Origin: Chamaelirium japonicum
Taxonomy: Eukaryota; Streptophyta; Magnoliopsida; Liliales; Melanthiaceae
Assembly: GCA_947650365.1 (NCBI GenBank)
Contig: CANTAL010000191.1
Span: 248,001 to 312,000, forward strand
Length of the DNA: 64,000 nt
Direction: 5' to 3'
Shown: positions 1-11,510 of the stretch, piece after piece
Numbering within the stretch: the first letter of the stretch is position 1
How the letters are laid out: every line of letters starts with the position of its first letter
Made by a program: the position numbers and the translations under genes
Notes under the pieces: model-generated
Seen by the model: only the letters and a program-made list of their open reading frames with translations
The model's database searches: none
What the model was told of the DNA's origin: nothing

Positions 1-1320
1 TCTGGCAAAAAACTTGTCTTTTTTGCCGATCAGCCAAACCTTGACCGGCTGATTTTAACCGATCGGTCAAACTTGACCGATCGGTCAAAATCAACCGATC
101 GGTCGATTTTCTACTGGATCTGGCAAAAAACTTAGGTTTTTTGCCGATCACCAAAACCTTGATCGGTTGATTTTAACCAATCGGTCAAAATTGACCGATC
201 GGTCAAAATCAACCGATCGGTCGATTTTCTACTGAATCTAGCAAAAAACTTGTCTTTTTTACCGATCAGCCAAACCTTGACCGGCTGATTTTAACCGATC
301 GGTCAAACTTGACCGATCGGTCAAAATCAACCGATCGGTCGATTTTCTACTGAATCTGGCAAAAAACTTGTCTTTTTTGCCGATCAGCCAAACCTTGACC
401 GGCTGATTTTAACCGATCGGTTAAACTTGACCGATCGGTCAAAATCAACCGATCGGTCGATTTTCTACTGGATCTGGCAAAAACTTAGGTTTTTTGCCGA
501 TCACATAAACCTTGACCGGCTGATTTTAACCGATTGGTCAAACTTGATCGATCGGTCAAAATCAACCGATCGGTCAATTTTCTACTGGATCTGGCAAAAA
601 TTTAGGTTTTTTGCCGATCACCCAAACCTTGACCGGCTGATTTTAACCGATCGGTCAAACTTGACCGATCGGTCAAAATCAACCGATCGGTCGATTATCT
701 ACTGGATCTGGCAAAAACTTAGGTTTTTTGTCGATCACCCAAACCTTGACCGGCTGATTTTAACCGATCGGTCAAACTTGACCGATCGGTCAAAATCAAC
801 CGATCGGTCAATTTTTTACTGGATCTGGCAAAAACTTAGGTTTTTTGCCGATCACCCAAACCTTAACCGGCTGATTTTAACCGATCGGTCAAAATCAACC
901 AATCGGTCGATTTTCTACTGGATCTGGCAAAAAACTTGTCTTTTTTGCCGATCACCCGAACCTTGACCGGCTGATTTTAACCGATCGATCAAACTTGACC
1001 GATCGATCAAAATCAACCGATCGGTCGATTTTCTACTCGATCTGGCAAAAATCCTATGTTTTTTGCCGATCACCCAAACCTTGATCGGTTGATTTTAGCC
1101 GATCGGTCAAACTTGACCGATCGGTCAAAATCAACCGATCGGTCAATTTTCTACTGGATCGGTCAAAAAACCATGTTTTTTGACCGATCACCCAATCCTT
1201 GACCGGTTGAATTTGACCGATCGGTCAAACTTGACCGATCGGCCAAACTTGACCGATCGGCCAAACTTGACCTATCGGCCAAAATTGACCGATCGGTCAA
1301 AATTGACCGATCAGTCTTTT
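1..1320 (+). repeat. 118-bp tandem array inside element C
   Basis: About eleven head-to-tail units of about 118 bp; a GATCTGGCAAAAAACTT-like segment recurs near 1, 119 and 237. Each unit has several copies of the palindrome TTGACCGATCGGTCAA and an A-tract/T-tract inverted repeat around GGCAAAAAAC. From about 1200 the units give way to shorter CCGATCGGTCAAA repeats. The array sits just upstream of a polypurine tract and LTR, the same place as the 119-bp array of element B, so I read it as the 3' untranslated part of a Tat element whose coding part lies left of the window. The open frame at 427-966 is a by-product of the repeat. Confidence 0.85.
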
Positions 1321-1418
1321 TTATGCTAACATTCGACAAGCTTCTTCGTGCCTTTTGCAACAGGGGGTTGCTGTTTTTTGCACCAAATCCAAGCCAGCCA
1401 GAACGAACTCTAGCTAAC
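1321..1418 (+). other. Element C 3' spacer between array and polypurine tract
   Basis: Non-repetitive 98-bp stretch. It matches, in reverse complement, the segment at about 29555-29655 of element B (shared CCAAGCCAGCCAGAA-type and AGCTAACTTGG motifs). This ties element C to the element B family. No coding potential is seen. Confidence 0.7.
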
Positions 1419-1432
1419 TTGGAGGGGGTAAC
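1419..1432 (+). other. Polypurine tract of element C
   Basis: TTGGAGGGGGTAAC lies directly before the TG of the LTR at 1433. The same purine run precedes the 3' LTR of element B on its own strand. This is the expected plus-strand primer site of an LTR retrotransposon. Confidence 0.8.
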
Positions 1433-1471
1433 TGTGGGTGCAAATTTTGGCAGAAGTTTACCAACTACCAC

Positions 1472-1668
1472 GGGAACCACCGGCCCTGCCTGGTGGGCCC
1501 ACGAGGACCACCACGGGACCCACCGGCCCTGCTTGGTGGGCCCACGAGGACCATCGCGGGACCCACCGGCCCTGCCTGGTGGGCCCACGAGGACCACCGC
1601 GGGACCCACCGACCCTGCCTGGTGGGCCCACGAGGACCATCGCGGGACCCACCGGCCCTGCCGGGTGG
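1472..1668 (+). repeat. 43-bp minisatellite in element C LTR
   Basis: Units start near 1472, 1515, 1558, 1601 and 1644 (four full, one partial), GC-rich and built on GGGACCCACCGGCCCTGCC and GGTGGGCCCACGAGGACC. The same 43-bp unit is present in both element B LTRs. Open frames here on both strands (Gly/Pro/Trp-rich) come from the repeat and are not genes. Confidence 0.85.
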
Positions 1669-1778
1669 GATCAAGAGCCTGTGGAATCCCCCCAGAAGAC
1701 GGTAGCGGGACCCGCCAGCTTTACCTGGAGGATCCCCAGATGCTGCAGCAGAAACCACCATTTACCACCAGAGAATTC

Positions 1779-1786
1779 TATAAATA
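1779..1786 (+). promoter_or_regulatory. TATA box of element C LTR
   Basis: TATAAATA about two thirds into the LTR, where the promoter of a plant LTR is expected. The same motif occurs at the matching place in the B LTRs. Confidence 0.7.
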
Positions 1787-2199
1787 GTAGAGCCTTCGAA
1801 TGTAAAAAGATCCGAAATCTTTGATTTCCACTCTGAGATCTGATTTTCAGAATCCAGAGCTCTAGAATTTCTATCTCCTCACCTCTCCTTGATCTTCTTT
1901 TTGTCTTTGAAGAGATCAAAGAGGCTTCAGTAACACTCGGTCTGTCGAGGTTACTTCGAGAAAAGTGTTAGTAAATTCGGGTTGCACCCTATAGCACGGA
2001 GACGTAGGCTTCGGCTGAACTCCGAGATCACATCTCTCGTGTCAATTCTCTCTGAGTGCTTCTCTGATTGCATCTCTCTCTTTGCTTGTGTATTGAGAAC
2101 TACAACTCCAATCAACAGATCGAATAGCGATCTTCAACTTCCATTTCAATTGACTGGTGAGGCGAGGTCTTAGGGTCGGCACGAAGATTTTCCCCCACA

Positions 2200-5100
2200 C
2201 TAATCCATTCGCACGATCAATTCTAATTCATTCATATGAGCTATTCTAATTCATTCCTACGAGTGTATCCATTCTAATTTATTCGTACGATCCATTCTAA
2301 TTCATTTGCACGATCCATTCTAATTCATTCGCACGATCTATTCTAATTCATTCGTAGGAGCTCTTCTAATTTATTCGTACGAATGTATCCATTCTAATTC
2401 ATTCGTACGATCCATTTTAATCATTCGCAAGATCCATTCTAATTCATTCATACGATCCATTCTAATCTATTCACATGATCTTTTCTTATTTATTCATACG
2501 AGCTATTCTGATTCATTCGTACGAATGTATCCATTCTAATTTATTAGTACGATCCATTCTAATTCATTCACACTATATATTCTAATTCATTCATATGATC
2601 CATTCTAATTCATTCGCACGATCCATTCTAATTCATTCGTACAATCAAATCTGATTTATTCGTACGATCTATTCTAATTCATTCGCACGAACCATTCTAA
2701 TTCATTCGTACGAGCTGTTCTAATTCATTTGTACGAATGTATCCATTCTAAGTCATTCATAGGATCAATTCTAATTCATTCGCTTGATCCATTCTAATTC
2801 ATTCGTACGATTCATTTTAATTAATTCGCACGATCCATTCTAATTCACTCGCACGATCCATTCTAATTCATTCGTACGAGATATTATAATTCATTCATAC
2901 ATTCGTACGAGCTATTCTAACTTATTCGTATGAATGTATCTATTCTAATTCATTCAAACGATCTATTCTAATTCATTTGCACGATCCATTCTAATTCATT
3001 CATACGATCCATTTTAATTCATTCGCACGATCAATTCTAATTCATTCGTACGGTCCATTCTAATTCATTCGCACGAACCATTCTAATTCATTCATACGAG
3101 CTATTCTAATTCATTTGTACGAATGTACCTATTCTAAGTCATTCATACGATCAATTCTAATTCATTCGCATGATCCATTCTAATTCATTCGTATGATCCA
3201 TTCTAATTCATTCGCACGATCCATTCTAATTCACTCGCACGATCCATTCTAATTCATTTGTACGAGCTATTATAATTCATTCATACATTCGTACGAGCTA
3301 TTCTAATTTATTCGTATGAATGTATCTATTCTAATTCATTCATACGATCTATTCTAATTCATTCGCACGATCCATTCTAATTCATTCATACGATCCATTT
3401 TAATTCATTCGCACGATCTATTCTAATTCATTCGTACGATCCATTCTAATTCATTCACACGATCTATTTTAATTCATTCGTACGATCCATTCTAATTCAT
3501 TCGTACGATCTATTCTAATTCATTCGTACGAGTTATTCTAATTCATTCGTACAAATGTCTATTTAATTCGTACGAGCTATTCTAATTCATTCGTACGACT
3601 CATTCTAATTCATTCGTACGACTCATTCTAATTCATTCGTACGATCCATTCTAATTCATTCGTACGACCCATTCTAATTCATTCGTACGATCCATTCTAA
3701 TTCAATCACATTCGTATGAATGTATCCATTCTTATTCATTCGTACGCTCCATTCTAATTCAATCGCACGATCCATTCTAATTCATTGGTACGATCCAATC
3801 TAATTCATTCGCACGATCTATTCTAATTCATTTGTACAAGCTATTCTAATTCATTATTATGAATGTATCCATTTTAATTCATTCATACGATCCATTCTAA
3901 TTCATTCGCACGATACATTCTAATTCATTCGTCCGATCAATTCTAATTCATTCGCATAATCTATTCTAATTCATTCGTACGAGCTATTCTAATTCATTCG
4001 CGACCCATTCTAATTCATTCGTACGATCCATTCTAATTCATTCGCACGATCCATTCTAATTCATTCGTACGATCCATTTTAATTCACTCGCACGAATGTA
4101 TTCATTCTAATTCATTCGTACGATCCATTCTAATTCATTTACATGATCCATTCTAATTCATTCGTACAATCCATTCTAATTCATTCGCAGGATTTATTCT
4201 AATTCATTCGTAAGAATGTATCCATTCTAATTCATTTGTATGATCCATTCTAATTCATTTGTACGATCCATTCTAATTCATTCATTCGTAAAATCCATTC
4301 TAATTCATTCGCACGAATGTATCTATTCTAATTCATTTGTATGATCCATTCTAATTCATTCGTACGATCCATTCGCACGAGCTATTCTAATTCATTCGTA
4401 TGAGCTATTCTAATTTATTTATACGAATGTATCCATTTTAATTCATTCGTACGATCCATTCTAATTCATTTGCACAATCCATTCTAATTCATTCGTATGA
4501 TCCATTCTAATTCATTCGCACGATCTATTCTAATTCATCCGTCCGAGCTATTCTAATTCATTCGCACGATCTATTCTAATTCATTCGCACGATCCATTCT
4601 AATTCATTTGCACGATCTATTCTAATTCATTCGTACGATCCATTCTAATTCATTCGTACAAATGTATCCACTCTAATTCATTCGTACGATCCATTCCAAT
4701 TCATTTGCACGATCCATTCTAATTCATTCGTACGATCCATTCTTTATCATTCAGATGATCCATTCTAATTTATTTGCACGATCCATTCTAATTCATTCGC
4801 ACGATCCATTCTAATTTATTCGTACGATCCAGTTTAATTCATTCGCACGATCTATTCTAATTCATTCGTATGAATGTATCCATTCTAATTCATTCATACG
4901 ATCGATTCTAATTCATTCGCACGATCTATTCTATTTTATTCGTACTATCCATTCTAATTCATTCGCACGATCTATTCTAATTCATTCGTACGAGCTTTTC
5001 TAATTCATTCGTACGAATGTATCGATTCTAGTTCATTTGTATGATCCATTCTAATTCATTCACACAATCCATTCTAATTCATTCGTACTATTTATTCTAA

Positions 5101-6775
5101 TTCATTCGCACGATCAATTCTAATTCATCCGTATGAGCTATTTTAATTCATTTGTACGAATGTATCCATTCTAATTCTTTCGCATGATCCATTCTAATTC
5201 ATTCATACGATCCATTCTAATTCATTCGCACGATCCATTCTAAATAATTCCCATGATCCATTCTAATTCATTCATACGTGCTATTTTAATTCATTCATAC
5301 GAATGTATCCATTCTAATTCATTCGTACAATCCATTCTAATTCTTTCGAACGATCCATTCTAATTCATTCGTCCGATCCATTCTAATTTATTCGCACGAT
5401 CCATTCTAATTCATTCGTATGAGCTATTCTAATTCATTCGTATGAATGTATCCATTCAAATTCATTCATATGATCCATTCTAATTTATTCGCACAATCTA
5501 TTCTAATTCATTCGTACGATCCATTCTAATTCATTCGCACGATCTATTCTAATTCATTCGTAGGAGCTTTTCTAATTCTTTCGTACTAATATATCCATTC
5601 TAATTCATTCGTACGATCCATTCTAATTCATTCGTACAATCCATTCTAATTCATTCGCAGGATCTAGTCTAATTCAATCGTACGAGCTATTCTAATTCAT
5701 TCGTACGAATGTATCCATTCTAATTCATTCGTACGATCTATTCTTATTCATCCTTACGAGCTATTCCACTTCATTCGTACGAATGTATCCATTCTAATTC
5801 ATTCGCACGATCTATTCTAATTCATTCGCACAATCCATTCTAATTCCTTCGTACGATCGATTCTAATTCGTTCGTACGAGCTATTCTAATTCATTCGTAC
5901 GAGATATTCTAATTCATTCGTACGAATCTATCCATTCTAATTCATTCGTACGATCCATTCTAATTCATTCGAATGATCCATTCTAATTCATTCATACGAT
6001 CCATTCTAATTTATTCACAAGATCTATTCTAATTCATTCATATGATCCATTCTAATTCATTCGAACGATCTATTCTAATTCATTCGTACGTGCTATTCTA
6101 ATTCATTCGCACGATCTATTCTAATTCATTCGTACGAACTATTCTAATTCATTCGTACGAATATATTCATTCTAATTCATTCGTACGATCCATTCTAATT
6201 TATTCGCACGATCTATTCTAATTCATTCGTACTACCCATTCTAATTTATTCGTACGATCCATTCTAATTCATTCGCATGATCCATTCTAATTCATTCGTA
6301 TGATCCAATCTAATTCATTCATAAATTTATCCATTCTAATTCATTCGTACGATCCATTCTAATTCATTCGCACGATCTATTCTAATTCATTCGTACGATC
6401 CATTATAATTCATTCGAATGATCTATTCTAATTCATTCGTAAAAGCTATTCTAATTCATTCGTACGAATGTATCCATTCTAATTCATTCGTACGATCCAT
6501 TCTAATTCATTCGCACGATCCATTCTAATTCATTCACACGATCTATTCTAATTCATTCGTACGAGCTATTCTAATTCATTCGTATGATCCATTCGAATTC
6601 ATTCGCACGATCCATTCGAATTCCTTCGTACGATCCATTCTAATTCATTCGCATGATCTATTCTAATTCATTCGTATGAGCTATTCTAATTCATTCGTAC
6701 GATCCATTCTAATTTATTCGCACGATCCATTCTAATTCATTCGTACGATCCATTCTAATTCTAATTCATTTGTAC
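2200..6775 (+). repeat. 23-bp satellite, plus-orientation block
   Basis: About 4.6 kb of head-to-tail 23-bp monomers containing TCTAATTCATTCGTACGAT. Monomer ends vary in a patterned way: GATCC, GATCT, GAGCT, and a 28-bp form carrying GAATGTATCC. GTACG and GCACG alternate at the core. The length variant recurs every few monomers, giving a loose higher-order repeat of about 97-120 bp. No gene is visible. The block ends near 6775, where the repeat turns to the other strand. Confidence 0.95.
2680..3450 (+). repeat. 386-bp tandem duplication within the satellite
   Basis: Rare variants recur at a constant 386-bp spacing: ATTCTAAGTCATTCAT at 2745 and 3131, and the irregular ATACATTCGTACGAGCTATTCTAA junction (core at 2901 and 3287). 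The flanking monomers match in order. This is a local higher-order duplication of about 16-17 monomers. Confidence 0.75.
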
Positions 6776-9700
6776 TTAGAATGGATCGTACGAATATATT
6801 AGAATGGATACATTTGTACGAATAAATTGGACTAGATCGTATGAATAAACTAGAATAGATCGTGGGAATGAATTAGAATGGATCATACGAATGAATTAGA
6901 ATGGATCGTGCGAATGAATTATAATGGTTCGTACGAATGAATTAGAATGGATACATTCGTACGAATAAATTAGAATAGATCGTACGATTGAATTATAATG
7001 GATCATACGAATGTATTAGAATGGATACATTAGTACGAATGAATTAGAATAGCTCATACGATTGAATTAGAGTAGATCATGCGAATGAATTAGAATGGAT
7101 CGTACAAATAAATTAGAATGGATCATGTGAATGAATTAGAATGGATCGTACGAAGAATTAGAATAGATACATTCGTACGAATGATTAGGAATAGCTCGTA
7201 CGAATGAATTAGAATAGATCATGCGAATGAATTAGAATGGATCGTACGAATGAATTAGAATGGAACGTGAGAATGAATTAGAATGGATAGTACGAATGAA
7301 TTCGAATGGATCATGCGAATGAATTAGAATGGATCGTATGAATGAATTAGAATGGTTACATTCGTACGAATGAATTGGAATAGCTCGAATGGATGAATTA
7401 GAATAGATCGTGCGAATGAATTAGAATGGATCGTACGAATAAATTTGAATGGATCGTGCGAATGAATTAGAATGGATCGTACGAATGAATTAGAATGGAT
7501 ACATTCATACGAATAAATTAGAATAGCTCGTACGAATGAATTAGAATATATCGTACGAATGAATTTGAATAGATCAAGCGGATGAATTAGAATGGATCGT
7601 ACGAATGAATTAGATTGGATCGTGCGAATGAATTAGAATAGATCTTATGAATGAATTAGAATGGATACATTCGTATGAATGAATTTGAATAACTCAGACG
7701 AATGAATTAGAATAGATCGTGCTAATGAATTAGAATGGATCGTACGAATGAATTAGAATGGATCGTGCGAATGAATTTGAATGGACCGTACGAATGAATT
7801 AGAATAGCTCGTACGAATGAATTAGAATAGATCGTGCAAATGAATTAGAATGGATCGTACGAATGAATTATAATAGATCATGCGAATGAATTAGAATAGA
7901 TCGTACGAATGAATTAGAATGGATCGTGTGAATGAATTAGAATGGATCATACGAATGAATTAGAACGGATACATTCGTACGAATGAATAAGAATAGCTCA
8001 TACGAATGAATTAGAATAGATCGTGCGAATTAATTAGAATGGATCGTACGAATGAATTAGAATGGATCGTGCGAATAAATTAGAGTGGATCATATGAATG
8101 AATTAGAATGTATACATTAGTACAAATGAATTAGAATAGCACATACAACTTAATTAGAATAGATCGTGTGAATGAATTAGAATGGATCGTACAAATGAAT
8201 TAGAAGGGATACATTCGTACGAATGAATTAGAATAGCTCGTACGAATAAATTTGAATGAATCGTACGAATAAATTAGAATGGATTGTGCGAATGAGTTAG
8301 AATGGATCGTACAAATAAATTAGAATAGATACATTCATACGAATGAATTTGAATAGCTCGTACGGATGAATTAGAATAGATCATGCGAATGAATTAGAAT
8401 GGATCGTACGAATAAATTAGAATGGATCAAGTGAATGAATTAGAATGGATCGTACGAATGAAATAGAATGGATACATTCGTACGAATAATTTAAAATAGC
8501 TTGTACGAATGATTTAGAATGGATCGTGCGAATGAATTAGAATGGATCGTACGAATGAATTATAATGGATCGTGCGAATGAATTAGAATGCATAGTACGA
8601 ATGAATTAGAATTGATACATTTGTACAAATAAATTAGAATAGATCGTGCGAATGAATTAGAATGAATCGTATGGAAGAATTAGAATGGATCGTGCGAATG
8701 AATTAGAATGGATCGTACGAATGAATTCGAATGGAAACAATCGTACGACTGAATTAGAATAGATCATGCGAATGAATTAGAATAGATCGTGCGAATGAAT
8801 TAAAATGGATCGTGCGAATGAATTAGAAAAAATCGTACGAATGAATTAGAATAGCTCGTATGAATGAACTAGAATAGATTATGTGAATGAATTAGAATGG
8901 ATCATACCAATGAATTAGAATAGATACATTCGTATGAATGAATTAGAATAGCTCGTACGAATGAATTAGAATGGATCGTGCGAATGAATTAGAATAGATC
9001 GTACGTATGAATTAGAATGGATCGTACGAATGAATTAGAATGGATCGTGCGAATGAATTAGAATGAATCGTACGAATGAATTAGAATGGATACATTCGTA
9101 CGAATGAATTAGAATAGCTCGTACGAATTAATTAGAATAGATCATATGAATGAATTAAAATGGATCGTACGAATGAATTAGATTGGATACATTCGTACGA
9201 ATGAATTAGAATAGATCGTGCGAATGAATTAGAATGGATCACACGAATGAATTAGAATGGATCGTACGAATGAATTAGAATGGATACATTCGTACGAATG
9301 AATTAAAATAGATCGTATGAATGAATAATAATGGATCGTGCGAATGAATTAGAATGGATCATACGAATAAATTAGAATGGATAGTACGAATGAATTAGAA
9401 TGGATCGTACGAATGAATTTGAATGGATACATTCGTACGAATAAATTAGAATAGATCATGCGGATGAATTAGAATAAATCGTACGAATGAATTAAAATGG
9501 ATCGTGCGAATGAATTAGAATTGATCGTACGAATGAATTAGAATGGATCGTGCGAATGAATTAGAATGGATCGTGCGAATGAATTGGAATGCATCACACA
9601 AATGAATTAGAATGGATCGTTCGAGTGAATTAGATTGGATACAATTGTACGAATGAATTAGAATGGATCGTATGAATGATATAAAATGGATCGTACGAAT

Positions 9701-10397
9701 GAAGTAGAATGGATCGTATGAATGAATTATAATAATACATTCATACGAATGAATTACAATAGCTCGTACGAATGAATTAGAATAGATCGTGCGAATGAAT
9801 TAGAATGGATTGTACGAATGAATTATACTAGATCGTGCGAATGAATTAGAAAGGATCGTACGAATGAATTATAATGGATCATGCGAATGAATTAGAATTG
9901 ATCGTACGAATGAATTAGAATGGATACATTCTTACGAATGAATTAGAATAGCTCGTACGGATTAATTAGAATAGATCGTGCAAATAAATTAGAATGGATC
10001 GTACGAATGAATTAGAATGGATCTTGCGAATGAATTAGAATGGATCGTACGAATGAATTAGAAGGGATACATTCGTACGAATGAATTAGAATAGCTCGTA
10101 TGAATGAATTAGAATAGATCGTGCGAATGAATTAGAATGGATCCTACGAATGAATTAGAATAGCTCGTACGAATGAATTCGAATAGATCGGGCAAATGAA
10201 TTAGAATGGATCGTGTGAATGAATTAGAAGGGATCGTATGAATTAATTATAATAGATACATTCGTACGAATGAATTAGAATAGCTCGTATGAATGAATTA
10301 GAATAGATCTTGATATAGAATTGGAATGTATCGTACGAATGAATTAGAATGAATCGTCCGAATGAATTAGAATGGATTGTACGAATGAATTAGAATG
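6776..10397 (-). repeat. 23-bp satellite, minus-orientation block
   Basis: About 3.6 kb of the same satellite in reverse complement (GGATCGTACGAATGAATTAG), with the same end variants (GGATC, AGATC, AGCTC, GGATACATTC). The left switch near 6770-6780 is irregular (doubled CTAATT, then GTACTTAGAATGG). The right switch is near 10397, where GAATGAATCCATTCTAATTC returns to the plus orientation. Nothing else is seen. Confidence 0.95.
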
Positions 10398-10434
10398 AAT
10401 CCATTCTAATTCATTCAAATGATCCATTCAAATT
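10398..10434 (+). repeat. Short plus-orientation satellite remnant and target site of element A
   Basis: One and a half plus-oriented monomers between the strand switch and element A. The last five bases, AAATT (10430-10434), are the left target-site copy. The block continues on the far side of the insertion at 23329. Confidence 0.85.
10430..10434. repeat. Left target-site duplication of element A (AAATT)
   Basis: AAATT here matches AAATT at 23329-23333. Removing the element and one copy restores a normal satellite monomer (GATCCATTCAAATTCATTCG). Confidence 0.9.
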
Positions 10435-10544
10435 TGTTAGGGGTAGCTGAAATCCGCCCCGGAGTTCGCCCTCCCCCGTGCTTGCCAAGTCATCTTGACA
10501 GGGAGCGGGATCCACATTGGGCTGAAGGGGCCTCAGGCTAAGAG

Positions 10545-10795
10545 CTCGCTCGGGAGCTCGCCCGAGCTCGCTCAGGAGCTCGCCTAAGCTCATTCAGGGG
10601 CTCGCCTAGAGTTCGCTCGGGAGCTCGCCCCCCTGCTAGCCGAATCACCTTAATAGGGAGTGAGATCCACATTGGGCTGAAGAGGCCATAGGCTAAGAGC
10701 TCGCTCGTGAGCTCGCCCATGCTCACTCAGGAGCTCGCCCAAGCTTGTCCCGGAGCTCGCCCGAGCCCGCTCCGGAGCTCGCCCAAGCCTGCCAA
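10545..10795 (+). repeat. GAGCTCGCC-rich short tandem repeats in element A 5' LTR
   Basis: Degenerate 20-22-bp repeats built on GAGCTCGCCC and GCTCGCTCAGGAGCTC. The matching run in the 3' LTR (about 22400-22700) is 43 bp longer, which accounts for the LTR length difference. Minus-strand frames here (Ala/Arg/Ser-rich) are repeat artefacts. Confidence 0.75.
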
Positions 10796-11219
10796 GACTC
10801 CCCTGTTTATCGAAGAGGTCGCTCCTGCGAGGTCCGACTCTTGATAGATGTGGAAGAGAAGGCAGAGCAATGGAGGGCGAGCTCGCCTTGGCTTCCCACC
10901 TGAGGTCGCCCACAGCAGAGCAGTACGAAGGGTTGCCAGGTATCGAAACCCCACTGAAGCTACGTGGACGATTGTGGTCCATGGAAGCCCGCTAGAATCG
11001 GTTTTGAGACCTCCCAGACTTGAACATTCCAGAATAGCCACCTGGCAGTGACAAGAAAGATGCTCTTACCCACTCAAACCGCCTGGCAGGCTCGACGACA
11101 AAGAATGTCAGGGGCGCGAGTACCAAGGACCGTCAGAGGCCCACGCGAGCCAGAACGTGGGGGTCTAGAAGGCCCTGGAAGAATCTCCACGTGTCGGAAA
11201 ATGGTAGGTCGCCAATGTC

Positions 11220-11226
11220 TATAAAT
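11220..11226 (+). promoter_or_regulatory. TATA box of element A 5' LTR
   Basis: TATAAAT 200 bp before the LTR end, repeated at 23129-23135 in the 3' LTR. A transcript starting some 30 bases later would give an R-U5 leader of about 170 bases. Confidence 0.7.
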
Positions 11227-11420
11227 GCCCACCCCCAGGCTCCAAGGTACAGGGAGGAGACCCGATTCTTACCACTTTTGTCTGCTATAGCTCACCGTTG
11301 AGCACTTGAGACTGACTTGAGCGTCGGAGGGCCTGCGCTCCTAAGGGAGCCAACCGTTCTCATGCTTTTTCTTTGTCTTGCAGGCATCCCGCGCGGACCG
11401 GTGAAAAATCCCCCGAACAT

Positions 11421-11438
11421 TTGGCACCGTCTGTGGGA
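11421..11438 (+). other. Primer binding site of element A
   Basis: TGGCACCGTCTGTGGGAT begins two bases after the LTR end. Element B has the same 18 bases at the same place on its strand. TGG pairs with the CCA end of a tRNA; I do not assign the tRNA. Confidence 0.8.
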
Positions 11439-11510
11439 TTCTTTCGACCGGTTCCTGCGAGAACACCCACGACCACGCGGCTGAACGCCGGAGTTTCTCG
11501 TAACGCAAAC

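Larger units (their letters stand above)
1433..2199 (+). mobile_element. 3' LTR of element C (Tat-type, family B)
   Basis: A 767-bp LTR that opens TGTGGGTGC and closes CCCCCACA. It is similar end to end to the element B LTRs (28792-29539 and 41187-41977, opposite strand), including the GGGTCGGCACGAAGATTTT terminus, a TATA box and a 43-bp minisatellite. Satellite resumes at once with CTAAT (2200-2204), the likely right target-site copy; the left copy is outside the window. It differs from the B LTRs at many sites, so it is a separate and probably older insertion. Confidence 0.88.
10435..11419 (+). mobile_element. 5' LTR of element A
   Basis: A 985-bp LTR opening TGTTAGGGGTAGC and closing CCCCGAACA. 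It contains a 155-bp internal tandem duplication (GATCCACATTGGGCTGAAG at 10509 and 10664) and a GAGCTCGCC-rich run at about 10545-10795. TATAAAT lies at 11220. The 3' LTR matches it, with substitutions and one extra 43-bp stretch of the GAGCTCGCC run. Confidence 0.93.

Noticed and set aside
427-966. 179-residue open frame in the 118-bp array
   Set aside because: It repeats with the array unit and has no gene-like features; it is a by-product of the tandem repeat.
1163-1787. Gly/Pro/Arg-rich open frames on both strands in the element C LTR (also in the B LTRs)
   Set aside because: Stop-free frames forced by the GC-rich 43-bp minisatellite; they lie in LTRs on both strands at once.
2200-10434. 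CRISPR-like look of short regularly spaced repeats
   Set aside because: There are no unique spacers, and the context is a plant genome with LTR retrotransposons; it is a tandem satellite.
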